From assembly GCA_039920165.1 (NCBI GenBank), contig JBDSEG010000090.1:1-7139 (forward strand): a stretch of 7,139 nucleotides of DNA, in the 5' to 3' direction. Below are positions 1 through 6,425 of this stretch, piece by piece. The DNA is from JBDSEG01 sp039920165. Lineage in GTDB: Bacteria; Pseudomonadota; Gammaproteobacteria; Burkholderiales; Burkholderiaceae_C. Positions within the stretch are counted from its first letter, which is position 1, and every line of letters starts with the position of its first letter. The position numbers and the translations under genes were made by a program. The notes under the pieces were generated by a model, which did no database searches, was not told where the DNA came from, and saw only the letters and a program-made list of their open reading frames with translations.

Positions 1-53
1 TGCCCCCCGTCGAGCAATGCGATCAGCACGTTCACATCCAGCAGAGCGCGCAC
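1..53 (-). CDS. vapC: VapC-type PIN-domain toxin, N-terminal fragment (cut by window edge)
   Basis: Only the first 17 codons are present; the rest lies beyond position 1. The visible peptide begins MRALLDVNVLIALLD, reading the GTG start as Met. This is the usual first beta strand of VapC-like PIN ribonucleases and carries the first conserved acidic metal ligand (Asp6). Toxins of this family cleave RNA, often tRNA or rRNA, and are held inactive by the cognate antitoxin. The GTG start directly follows the antitoxin stop (TGA then GTG, no spacer). A good Shine-Dalgarno sequence, GGAAGGA at 60-66, ends six bases before the start. The antitoxin-first order and tight coupling fit a type II toxin-antitoxin operon. 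The family call is fairly secure from the N-terminus and context; the specific target and the intactness of the gene cannot be judged. Confidence 0.8.
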   Translation of the reverse strand, partial: MRALLDVNVLIALLDGG

Positions 54-308
54 TCAGATTCCTTCCGAATCCCTGAGCGCATTCACCTGTTCGTCGGTCG
101 TGACCACCCCGGGCTTGGCCGGGAACGGCCGGAACCCGGCCACCGCGGGACTGCGCCCGCTGCGTGCCGACCGGGCCACCGACCCGGCGCCGGTCAGCGA
201 CTCGCGCAGCAGCCGCGACACCACACGGCCGGCGGTGGCGCCTTCGCGCCGTGCCATTTCCTTGGCCGCAGCGAGCAGGTCGTCGTCGATGTCGAGGGTG
301 GTGCGCAT
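54..308 (-). CDS. vapB: VapB-type antitoxin of a type II toxin-antitoxin pair
   Basis: An 84-residue protein. Residues 1-38 begin MRTTLDIDDDLL and form a short beta strand followed by two helices, as in ribbon-helix-helix DNA-binding antitoxins. Residues 40-58 are a flexible Ser/Arg/Ala/Gly-rich linker. The tail from about residue 59 (GFRPFPAKPGVVTTDEQVNALRD) resembles the toxin-binding ends of VapB proteins. Expected role: neutralise the VapC toxin encoded immediately downstream and repress the shared promoter. The ATG start has AGGA (317-320) eight bases upstream, and a likely promoter and inverted repeat lie upstream in the 106-base intergenic region. The gene follows the polysaccharide operon but appears to have its own promoter. 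The family call rests on recognising the N-terminus and on the adjacent PIN toxin start. Which VapB subfamily it belongs to is uncertain. Confidence 0.85.
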   Translation of the reverse strand: MRTTLDIDDDLLAAAKEMARREGATAGRVVSRLLRESLTGAGSVARSARSGRSPAVAGFRPFPAKPGVVTTDEQVNALRDSEGI

Positions 309-338
309 GGGGCAGATCCTGTTCGGATGATTCAGCGA

Positions 339-350
339 TGCATTGATGCA
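339..350. promoter_or_regulatory. Candidate operator: small inverted repeat upstream of the antitoxin gene
   Basis: TGCAT-TG-ATGCA is a perfect 5-base inverted repeat with a 2-base spacer. The same stretch also holds GATGCA twice in direct orientation (337-342 and 345-350). It lies between the predicted -10 box and the antitoxin start, where a ribbon-helix-helix antitoxin could bind to autorepress. Symmetry and position are seen; binding is inferred. Short palindromes also occur by chance. Confidence 0.35.
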
Positions 351-365
351 GTGGTGCGACTGCGA

Positions 366-393
366 ATTGTAGACACGCCGGCATAGTGCGCAA
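366..393 (-). promoter_or_regulatory. Likely sigma-70 promoter of the toxin-antitoxin operon
   Basis: Reading the minus strand, a -10 box TACAAT (366-371, five of six consensus bases) lies 16 bases downstream of a weak -35 box TTGCGC (388-393). The predicted start site, near 359, gives a leader of about 50 bases before the antitoxin ATG. This stretch is visibly more AT-rich than the surrounding coding DNA. The -35 box matches the consensus only at TTG, so strength cannot be estimated. Confidence 0.55.
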
Positions 394-410
394 GCCCGGC
401 TTCGCCGGGC
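394..410 (-). terminator. GC-rich hairpin after the last polysaccharide gene, possible terminator
   Basis: A perfect 7-base stem, GCCCGGC-GAA-GCCGGGC on the minus strand, begins four bases after the methyltransferase stop codon. It is followed only by TT and then mixed bases, with no proper U-tract. It may therefore be a weak or Rho-assisted terminator, or an mRNA 3'-end stabiliser. It directly abuts the predicted -35 box of the toxin-antitoxin promoter. Confidence 0.5.
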
Positions 411-414
411 CGGC

Positions 415-1122
415 TCACGTCGCCTTGCCGAGCCACGCCAGCCGGTGCGTGCGCAGCCACGGCACGACGTTGAGCACCGTGTACAGCGTCGGGTTCAGCC
501 GCGTTGCCACGCGCGCCAGCGGCGGCGCGAGCGTGACGCGGCGCGCGTCGATTCCGGCGTGCGGAAAAAGCGCGCGCACGCGCGCCAGGGGCATGCCGCG
601 AACGTCGGCGTTGCGAGGGTTGTCGAATGCAAGGTCGTACCACAGTACCCCGCCACCGGGCCGCACCCAGCGCCACATCGCGTCGGCGAGCGCGTTCTGG
701 AAGGCGTCGTCGAGCAGCGACGAGAACACCGTTGCCACGAGGACGATGTCCTGTGATTGCGCCGGCAGCGTGAGCCGTACCGCGTCACCTTCGACGAGCG
801 CCACGCCGGCCGGCAGGACGGCGCGAGCTTGCGCGCAGCGCGGCGCCAGCAATTCGACGCCGGTCAGGTGCTGCGGCGCGAAGCCCAGGCGCAACAGCTC
901 GAGCAGATTGCCGCCGGCGCCGCAGCCCACCTCGAGCAGTTTGAGGGCCGACAGATCGCGCATGCCGTGGCGAGCAAACAGCGACAACATCGCGCGCTGG
1001 CGCTCCTGAACGGTATGCCAGACATCGGGCCGTTGCATGCTGTAGCGATCGTCGCCGGTGCGACGTGCATAGCGCTGCGCCACCGCTTCCGGCTCGTCGC
1101 CGGGTTCGTCACCCCCGCTCAC
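415..1122 (-). CDS. Class I SAM-dependent methyltransferase of the polysaccharide cluster
   Basis: A 235-residue Rossmann-fold methyltransferase. Motif I, LLEVGCGAGGN, is at residues 62-72. The acidic residue ending strand 2 is in TGVELL (Glu90), GDA at 112-114 is a plausible adenine-contact loop, and VRPGG and LWYDL follow toward the C-terminus. Proteins of this pattern (FSSLLDDAFQ, MWRWVRPGGGVLWYDLAF) are, in my memory, common in O-antigen and exopolysaccharide loci. The sugar position methylated is unknown; O-methylation of a residue, perhaps a terminal one, is inferred from context. The chosen GTG start overlaps the upstream glycosyltransferase stop as GTGA and has GAGG (1130-1133) seven bases before it. 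Reading open further upstream in the same frame gives arginine- and alanine-rich sequence without the family pattern and would lie inside the neighbouring gene. It is the last gene of the operon. Confidence 0.85.
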   Translation of the reverse strand: MSGGDEPGDEPEAVAQRYARRTGDDRYSMQRPDVWHTVQERQRAMLSLFARHGMRDLSALKLLEVGCGAGGNLLELLRLGFAPQHLTGVELLAPRCAQARAVLPAGVALVEGDAVRLTLPAQSQDIVLVATVFSSLLDDAFQNALADAMWRWVRPGGGVLWYDLAFDNPRNADVRGMPLARVRALFPHAGIDARRVTLAPPLARVATRLNPTLYTVLNVVPWLRTHRLAWLGKAT

Positions 1123-2348
1123 GAGACCGCCTCGATGAAGCGCTGCGCCAGCACCGTATAGGTGTGGTGCGCGAGCACGAAACGCCGGCCGCGTTCGCCG
1201 AGGGCGGCGCGCTCTTCGGGGGTCAGCGCGGCGAGCCGGCGCAGTCCCTGCACGACCGCCATGGCCGATTCCGGCGCGACGGTCAACCCGCAGCCGGCTT
1301 CGCCGACCGGATCGTTGCCGGCCTCGACCGAGTGCAGCACCGCGCGGGCGGCCATCATGTAGTCCACCAGCTTGTTGGGAGCGATGCCGAAGCGGTAGAT
1401 CGACACCTGCTGCCAGCCGATATAGGCGATATCGAAGCGCGCGAGCAGGTCCGGGATCTGTGCCTTCGCGATCGGGTCGAACAACGAAACATCGACGAGC
1501 GCTTCGTCGCGCACGCGCTGCGCGAGGCGCGCCTTCTCGTGGCCGTCGCCGACGAGGACGAACGCGATCGGCGTACTCCGAAGCAGCGCCGCGGCGTCGA
1601 GCAACACGTCGAGCGCATTCGGCAACCCGTGCGAGCCGGCATAGCCGACGACGCAGCGGCCGGCGCGGTGCAACGCATCGAGATGATCGGCGAGCGCGGG
1701 TGCCAGCGCGGGCGGCGTGCCGCTCCATTCGTCGACCGCAATGCCGTTCGGAACGATGTGCAGCTTGCGCAGATCGAGGCCGTGCGCCGCCAGGTGCTCG
1801 GCGACCTTGGGCAGCATCGATACCACCACGTCGGCATCGCGGCAGGCTGCATCTTCGGCGCGCTGGCACAGGCGGATGAAAGGATGCCTCGGCGACATGC
1901 CGGCGAGTTCAATCGGCGAGGCCGGCCACAGATCGTGGATCTCGTGCACGAGCTTCGCCTTGGCGCGCCGCGCGATCCGCCGCGCGACCCAGATGTCCAT
2001 CGGATACGTGCTGGACGCAATCACCACGTCGGGTGCGAACTCGCGCACGAGGCGCGGCGTATCGCGCCACAGCGCCGCCAGAAACGCCGCGATGTTGCGC
2101 ACCCGGCCGAGTCCGTTGCCCGCATAGCGCGGCGTCGCATACCAGCGGTACGCGATGCCGTCCATCGTTTCGTCGAGGTGCTTTGCGCCGCGCAGTTCGG
2201 GCTGGCTGGTGCGCACGTGCGAGTACGAGGCCGCGACGATTTGCACGGCGTGCCCCGCGCGCACCCACTCGCGCGCGAGGTAGTAGGGACGGAACTCCAT
2301 GCCGTGCCGGCTCGATCCGGCATAGTGGTTGACGAGCAGCAGCTTCAT
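1119..2348 (-). CDS. GT4 glycosyltransferase, WbuB-like
   Basis: A 409-residue GT-B protein. The N-terminal acceptor domain opens with MKLLLVNHYAG. It includes HEIHDLWPASPIEL (residues 135-148), which is typical of the WbuB-like branch of family GT4. The donor-binding domain has VPNGI (199-203), VVGYAGSHG (233-241) and FVLVGDGHEK (263-272). It then has APNKLVDYMMA (323-333) and DPVGEAGCGLTV (346-357), whose Glu350 corresponds to the second Glu region that contacts the nucleotide sugar. Characterised WbuB relatives transfer an N-acetylated deoxyhexosamine (FucNAc) in O-antigen assembly; the donor here is not determinable. The ATG overlaps the upstream glycosyltransferase stop as ATGA, and there is no strong Shine-Dalgarno sequence, so translation is probably coupled. 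The downstream methyltransferase overlaps by four bases. Family assignment is strong; substrate specificity is open. Confidence 0.9.
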   Translation of the reverse strand: MKLLLVNHYAGSSRHGMEFRPYYLAREWVRAGHAVQIVAASYSHVRTSQPELRGAKHLDETMDGIAYRWYATPRYAGNGLGRVRNIAAFLAALWRDTPRLVREFAPDVVIASSTYPMDIWVARRIARRAKAKLVHEIHDLWPASPIELAGMSPRHPFIRLCQRAEDAACRDADVVVSMLPKVAEHLAAHGLDLRKLHIVPNGIAVDEWSGTPPALAPALADHLDALHRAGRCVVGYAGSHGLPNALDVLLDAAALLRSTPIAFVLVGDGHEKARLAQRVRDEALVDVSLFDPIAKAQIPDLLARFDIAYIGWQQVSIYRFGIAPNKLVDYMMAARAVLHSVEAGNDPVGEAGCGLTVAPESAMAVVQGLRRLAALTPEERAALGERGRRFVLAHHTYTVLAQRFIEAVS

Positions 2349-3436
2349 TCGCGCGGCGCCAGCTCGGTCAGCCGGCCAACGAAGCGCTCGAGCGCCGGCG
2401 CGAAGAGCGCGTGCTCGGCGACCCAGCGCCGGTTGGCGGCGGCGATGCCGGGGGCATCGTCGAGCAACATTTGCAGCACGCCGACATCGGTCGCCGCACC
2501 GACGATGACGCCGTTCTCCCCGTCGCGCAGCAGCTCGCGGTTGGCCGGCAGGTCCGACAGCAGCGGGATGCAGCCGTGCGCCATCGCCTCGAGCACCGAA
2601 ACCGCGACCGAGTCGCTGTCGGGCAGGCTCACGTACCACTGCGCATTCGCGTAGCAAACGGCCTGCGCGGCGGCGTCGAGACAGCCGGTGAATTCGACCT
2701 GATCGCCTGCCGCCAGCGTGCCCACGCGCAGGCCAAGCGCACGCGCCGCAGCGGGCAGCGCGGCGCCGAGCGAGCCGGTATGGGCGACGACCAGCCGCGC
2801 GGCCGGCTGCTGGCCGGCGATGGCCGCGAAGCAGGCGAGCACGCGGTCCGGCCGGTAGTTCGGCTCGAGCGCGCGGTTCGCATAGAGAAGCCAGGGCTGC
2901 TTGTTCGACGGCAAGGGCGGCATTGCCTCCAGGCCGAACGGGAACACCATCACCTCGCCGGCGCCGAGTGCGCGCATGCGTTGTGCCATGTGGGCCGAGT
3001 CGCTGGTGGCGAGCACGCAGGCGCGCAGCACGTGCCGCGTCAGCCAGCGGTAGGCGTTCGACCGATCGGGTGAGATCAGGATGTCGCTGCCCCAGGCCGA
3101 GACGACGAGCCGCCCGCGCAGCCGCGAGATCCGCTTCGCGAGCCAGGCGAGCGTGCCGTGCGAGGTCAGGTAGTGCGCAAGCAGCCAATCGGCGTCGACC
3201 CGCGCCAGCCAGCGCGTGAGCCGTGGCAGGCTGCGTAGCACGCCGAAGTTGCCGCCGGCGGCGCGAGGCTTCGAACCGAGTGCCAGGCGCCGGCTCGGAT
3301 CGACCACGCCGTCCCAGCCCGCCAGAAAGCCGCGGCTCGAGGCGACCCAGAGTTCGATCTGCGGCATTGCCGCCAGCGCGCGGCCCCACTTCAGCAGGTG
3401 CGGGCTTTCGGCGTCGCCGATCAGCGCGATGCGCAT
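2345..3436 (-). CDS. GT4-family glycosyltransferase
   Basis: A 363-residue GT-B glycosyltransferase starting MRIALIGDAESPHLLKW. SAWGSDIL (113-120) is a common GT4 acceptor-domain motif. The C-terminal donor domain holds LLYANRALEPNY (183-194) and SVLEAMAHGC (280-289). It ends with LLSDLPANRELLRDGENG (292-309), the usual nucleotide-sugar phosphate and ribose region. The first acid of the E-x7-E signature is Asp275 and the second is Glu283, giving D-x7-E, a variant I believe also occurs in other GT4 proteins. It presumably adds one residue to the lipid-linked repeat unit on the cytoplasmic face; donor and acceptor are unknown. The start lies six bases after the acyltransferase stop without an evident Shine-Dalgarno sequence. 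The stop overlaps the next gene as ATGA. Confidence 0.88.
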   Translation of the reverse strand: MRIALIGDAESPHLLKWGRALAAMPQIELWVASSRGFLAGWDGVVDPSRRLALGSKPRAAGGNFGVLRSLPRLTRWLARVDADWLLAHYLTSHGTLAWLAKRISRLRGRLVVSAWGSDILISPDRSNAYRWLTRHVLRACVLATSDSAHMAQRMRALGAGEVMVFPFGLEAMPPLPSNKQPWLLYANRALEPNYRPDRVLACFAAIAGQQPAARLVVAHTGSLGAALPAAARALGLRVGTLAAGDQVEFTGCLDAAAQAVCYANAQWYVSLPDSDSVAVSVLEAMAHGCIPLLSDLPANRELLRDGENGVIVGAATDVGVLQMLLDDAPGIAAANRRWVAEHALFAPALERFVGRLTELAPRE

Positions 3437-3442
3437 GCGGGT

Positions 3443-4078
3443 CTAGCGGTCGAGCGCATCGGCGCCGGCCCAGGCGTCGTAGTGCGAGCGCCAGCGCGGG
3501 TGCTGCGACAGCAGTCGCGCGTCGCGGTCGCGCGTATCGCCGAGCCACACCGCCGGGCTTCCGCCGATGATCGAGAAGTCCGCGAAATCGCCGCGCACGC
3601 GGCTGTGCGACAGCACTAGGCAGCCCTTGCCCAAGCGGGTACTCGCCTCGATCGTGCTGTGCGGCCCGATGAAGCAGAACGCACCGATGTGCACCGGGCC
3701 GTCGATGAAGCCGGGCCGGTCGGTCTCGTCGCCCGAGGTGCTGTACGCATGCCCCATCAGCCGCAGGCTGCGGTGCGAGCTGTGGCTGACGATGCTGACG
3801 AAACTGGTGATCTGCACGCCGGCGTCGATACGCACGCCGCCGCGCGCCTCGATGACGTTGAAGTGGCCGATGAACATGTCGTCGCCGAGCGTCAGACTTT
3901 CCTCGTGCTCGATGCAGGTCGACGGCGAGATGCGCGTATAGGCAAGGGCGCGGCCGTCGGCGCCGCGCTCGCCGAAGACGATGCGAAAGAAAAGCGCGTG
4001 CCACAGGCGCCGGCGCACGCGGTTCAGCCTGGCGCGCCAGATCGTTCTTGTCGCGGGCGGTTCAGGCTGCTGCGGCAT
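3443..4078 (-). CDS. Left-handed beta-helix (hexapeptide) acyltransferase
   Basis: A 211-residue protein. The N-terminus (residues 10-35) is basic and aromatic, perhaps a membrane-surface helix. From about residue 47, hexapeptide-like turns follow: LTLGDDMFIGHFNVIEA, then VRIDAGVQITSFVSI, VHIGAFCFIGPHSTIEA and TRLGKGCLVLSHSRV. It ends in the family's IIGGSPAVWLGDT segment. Such proteins are acetyl-CoA-type O- or N-acyltransferases. His99 and His102 in the loop SIVSHSSHRS are candidates for the catalytic base by position. Likely job: O-acetylation of a sugar in the repeat unit. It is clearly different in sequence from the WbpD-like enzyme upstream and so is probably not a duplicate of it. The ATG overlaps the flippase gene by 17 bases and is preceded by GAAGG (4085-4089) six bases away, which supports this start. 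Confidence 0.82.
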   Translation of the reverse strand: MPQQPEPPATRTIWRARLNRVRRRLWHALFFRIVFGERGADGRALAYTRISPSTCIEHEESLTLGDDMFIGHFNVIEARGGVRIDAGVQITSFVSIVSHSSHRSLRLMGHAYSTSGDETDRPGFIDGPVHIGAFCFIGPHSTIEASTRLGKGCLVLSHSRVRGDFADFSIIGGSPAVWLGDTRDRDARLLSQHPRWRSHYDAWAGADALDR

Positions 4079-5285
4079 GAGGCACCTTCTTCCAGGTCGC
4101 GAGGCTCAGAAAATACCAGCCGAAATAGGGTGCCATCGCGATCGAGACCGCCCACGCCGCACCCCGCAAGCCGCCGAGGTGCAGCCCGATCGCCAGCGAT
4201 GCGATGAAGAGCGCATGGCCGACCAGCGCGAGGCGCAGCGCCCAGCCCTGCGCCGCCCACGCGAGCGTCACCACCGCGAGTGGTGAGGCGATGAAATGCA
4301 GTCCGATGTAGGGGGCCAGGGCGCGCGCCAGTTCGCCGGCCTCGCGCCAGGGCTCGCCGAACAGGCGCGCGAAGAGCTCGGGGCCGAAGAGCACCAGCAG
4401 CGCGACCAGCGGCAGCGCGAAGCCGGCCAGCAGGCTCATGACCTGGCGCACCGCGGTGCGCGCCTCGTCCGCACCGGCGCGTGCGAGGCGCGGGTACAGC
4501 GCCTGCGAAACCGCCCCGCCGACGAGCGTCGCCGGTGCTTTCAGATAGCGCAGCGCAAGGCCCCAGAAACCGGCGGCTGGCTCTCCGCTCCAGGCGACGA
4601 TGAGGGCGACCGCCAGCGTGTCCTGCAGCGCGCCGGTAAAGGCGTGCGGCGTATTGAGCAGGGGGAACTGGCGATGCCGGCGCGCAGCGGCCAGCCACTC
4701 GGCACGCGGCACCGACCCCAGCCCGCGCCAGCCGCCGGCCGGGGCCGGCTGGCGCAGCCAGGCGAGGGCCGCCATTGCGCCCAGCACCGGGCCGGCCACC
4801 AAACCGGCGCTGCCTGACGACGACGATGCCACCCCGGCCGCCACCTGCGCGAGTGCGCCGCCGCCATGCTGCGTGACCCGGCTCGCTGCGAGCGCCGCGA
4901 AGCGCTCGGCGCGTGCCGCCCACAGACTCAGCCACTGCACCGCGCCGGCCGCGAGCACCGCCGGCGCAAGCCAGGCCCAGTCGACCAGCAGACCACTCGC
5001 ACCGAGCACTGCCGACAGCACCAGCGTCGCGGTGCCGACGCCGAGCAGCACGCGCAGGCACAGCGCCATCAGGGCGCGCGCCTCGGCCGCGTCGCGCGTG
5101 AGCGGCAACGCATAGTCGTAGCGCGCGCAGGCGACCACGGCGATATTGGCGGCAAGCGCCGCGAAGACCGCGTACTGGCCGAACTGCGCCGGCGTATACA
5201 GCCGCGTCAGCCACGGCCCGAGCGCGAGCGGCAGCGCCTGCGCGAGGACGCCGCCGGCCAGCAGCGTGAGCGTGGCCTTCAGCAC
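4062..5285 (-). CDS. Wzx-type lipid-linked oligosaccharide flippase (MOP/MATE superfamily)
   Basis: A strongly hydrophobic protein of 407 residues from the chosen GTG start, beginning MLKATLTLLAGG. Many long apolar segments are separated by short charged loops. The N-terminal signature LGPWLTRLYTPAQFGQYAVF and the segment ALRYLKAPATLVGGAVSQALYP are typical of polysaccharide biosynthesis/export flippases. Its expected role is to move the undecaprenyl-pyrophosphate-linked repeat unit from cytoplasm to periplasm for Wzy polymerisation. An in-frame ATG at 5336 would add 17 residues (MRHCAPPCARPW...), but it overlaps the aminotransferase by 44 bases and adds Cys/Pro/Arg-rich sequence atypical for the family. 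I therefore prefer GTG at 5285, seven bases after the aminotransferase stop, although its Shine-Dalgarno sequence is weak. The exact symbol wzx is likely but not provable from the sequence alone. Confidence 0.85.
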   Translation of the reverse strand: MLKATLTLLAGGVLAQALPLALGPWLTRLYTPAQFGQYAVFAALAANIAVVACARYDYALPLTRDAAEARALMALCLRVLLGVGTATLVLSAVLGASGLLVDWAWLAPAVLAAGAVQWLSLWAARAERFAALAASRVTQHGGGALAQVAAGVASSSSGSAGLVAGPVLGAMAALAWLRQPAPAGGWRGLGSVPRAEWLAAARRHRQFPLLNTPHAFTGALQDTLAVALIVAWSGEPAAGFWGLALRYLKAPATLVGGAVSQALYPRLARAGADEARTAVRQVMSLLAGFALPLVALLVLFGPELFARLFGEPWREAGELARALAPYIGLHFIASPLAVVTLAWAAQGWALRLALVGHALFIASLAIGLHLGGLRGAAWAVSIAMAPYFGWYFLSLATWKKVPHAAAA

Positions 5286-5292
5286 CGCGCGC

Positions 5293-6405
5293 TCATGCCG
5301 CCATGGCCGCGCGCAAGGCGGCGCGCAGTGACGCAACCACCGCGTCCTGCTGCGCCTCGGTCAGGTCGGCGCTCATCGGCAGGCTCAGCACGCGCTGCGC
5401 GGCACGCGTGCTGTTGGGGCAAGCGCCGGGCGCGGCCAGATACGCATACGCGGGCTGGTGGTGCAGGGGGCGCGGATAGTGGACGGCGGTCGGGACCCCG
5501 GCCACGTGCAGCGCCTTCTGTACCAGGTCGCGCTCGTCGAGCAGGACGGTGTACTGCCCCCACACGCAGTCGCGATCGGCACGCACCCGAAGCAACTGTG
5601 CGCCGCTGTCGGCGAGCAGCGCGTGGTAGCGCGCGCCGAGTTCGCGCCGGCGTTGCAATTCGTGATCGAAACGCTCCAGCTTGGCGAGCACGATCGCGCA
5701 CTGCAGCGTATCCATTCGCCCGCCGACACCCACCCGGCTGTGCACATAACGCGTGCTCTGTCCGTGCACGCGGATCTCGCGGCAGGCCTGCGCGAGCGAT
5801 GCGTCGGGTGTGAAGATCGCGCCGCCGTCGCCATAGCAGCCGAGCGGCTTGCTCGGGAAGAAGCTGGTGCAGCCGAAGGTCGACAGCGCCCCGCTCGCGC
5901 GGCCCTTGTAGCTCGCGCCGAAGCTTTGCGCAGCATCTTCGATCACCGCCAGGCCGTGCTGCTGCGCGATGGTGTCGATGGCGTCCATATCGGCGCACTG
6001 CCCGTACAGGCTGACCGGCAATATGGCGCGCGTGCGCGGCGTGATGGCAGCCTGGATCAGCGTCGCATCGAGGTTGCAGGTATCGGGCTCGATATCGACG
6101 AAGACCGGCACCGCGCCCAGCAGCACGATGGCCTCGGCCGTCGCGGCAAATGTGAACGGCGTCGTGATCACCTCGTCGCCGTGGCGCAGGTCGAGCGCCA
6201 TCAGCGCAATCTGCAGCGCCTCGGTTCCGCTCGCCACCGTGATGCAGTGCGCCGCCCCGGTGCGCGAAGCGAGCGCCGCTTCGAGCTCGGCGACCTCGGG
6301 GCCCATGATGTACTGGCCGTGGTCGAGCACGCGCTGGATGCGCGCGTCGATCGCAGGCTTGAGCGCGGCGTACTGCGCCTTCAGGTCGGTGAACGGAAGG
6401 GCCAT
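5293..6405 (-). CDS. wbpE: DegT/DnrJ/EryC1 PLP aminotransferase, WbpE/WlbC type
   Basis: A 370-residue fold-type I sugar aminotransferase. It shows LPFTDLKAQY at the start and ASGTEAL (58-64) for the PLP phosphate. VIEDAAQSFGA (154-164) carries Asp157 for the pyridine nitrogen and Gln160. FFPSKPLGCYGDGG (182-195) carries the Schiff-base lysine Lys186. HYPRPLHHQPAY (309-320) is near the C-terminus. This pattern matches WbpE/WlbC, which convert the UDP-3-keto-GlcNAc-uronate to the 3-amino sugar using glutamate. The neighbouring WbpD-like gene supports that substrate. The start is ATG 20 bases after the upstream stop; a GTG two codons earlier is an alternative, and neither has a clear Shine-Dalgarno sequence, suggesting coupling. 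Family confidence is very high; substrate confidence is good because of context. Confidence 0.92.
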   Translation of the reverse strand: MALPFTDLKAQYAALKPAIDARIQRVLDHGQYIMGPEVAELEAALASRTGAAHCITVASGTEALQIALMALDLRHGDEVITTPFTFAATAEAIVLLGAVPVFVDIEPDTCNLDATLIQAAITPRTRAILPVSLYGQCADMDAIDTIAQQHGLAVIEDAAQSFGASYKGRASGALSTFGCTSFFPSKPLGCYGDGGAIFTPDASLAQACREIRVHGQSTRYVHSRVGVGGRMDTLQCAIVLAKLERFDHELQRRRELGARYHALLADSGAQLLRVRADRDCVWGQYTVLLDERDLVQKALHVAGVPTAVHYPRPLHHQPAYAYLAAPGACPNSTRAAQRVLSLPMSADLTEAQQDAVVASLRAALRAAMAA

Positions 6406-6425
6406 CGGCACGTTGGCGGGCGGCG

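Noticed and set aside
1123..1869. An N-terminal extension of the methyltransferase frame inside the WbuB-like gene
   Set aside because: Arginine- and alanine-rich, without domain features. The GTG at 1122 with its Shine-Dalgarno sequence and GTGA overlap explains the start.
1065..2654. A 529-codon open frame on the plus strand opposite the glycosyltransferases
   Set aside because: It is rich in Arg, Ala, His and Asp without any recognisable domain. It runs antisense to two convincing GT4 genes and is the usual effect of high GC content, where stop codons are rare.
2349..4004. A long upstream extension of the WbuB-like frame, which would make a 961-residue protein
   Set aside because: The extension crosses the other glycosyltransferase and the acyltransferase out of frame and reads as low-complexity Arg/Ala sequence. 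The real start is the ATG at 2348, which overlaps the upstream stop as ATGA.
5454..5461. GCTGGTGG, identical to the E. coli Chi octamer
   Set aside because: A single GC-rich octamer within a coding region of a GC-rich genome is expected by chance, and this organism's Chi sequence is unknown.
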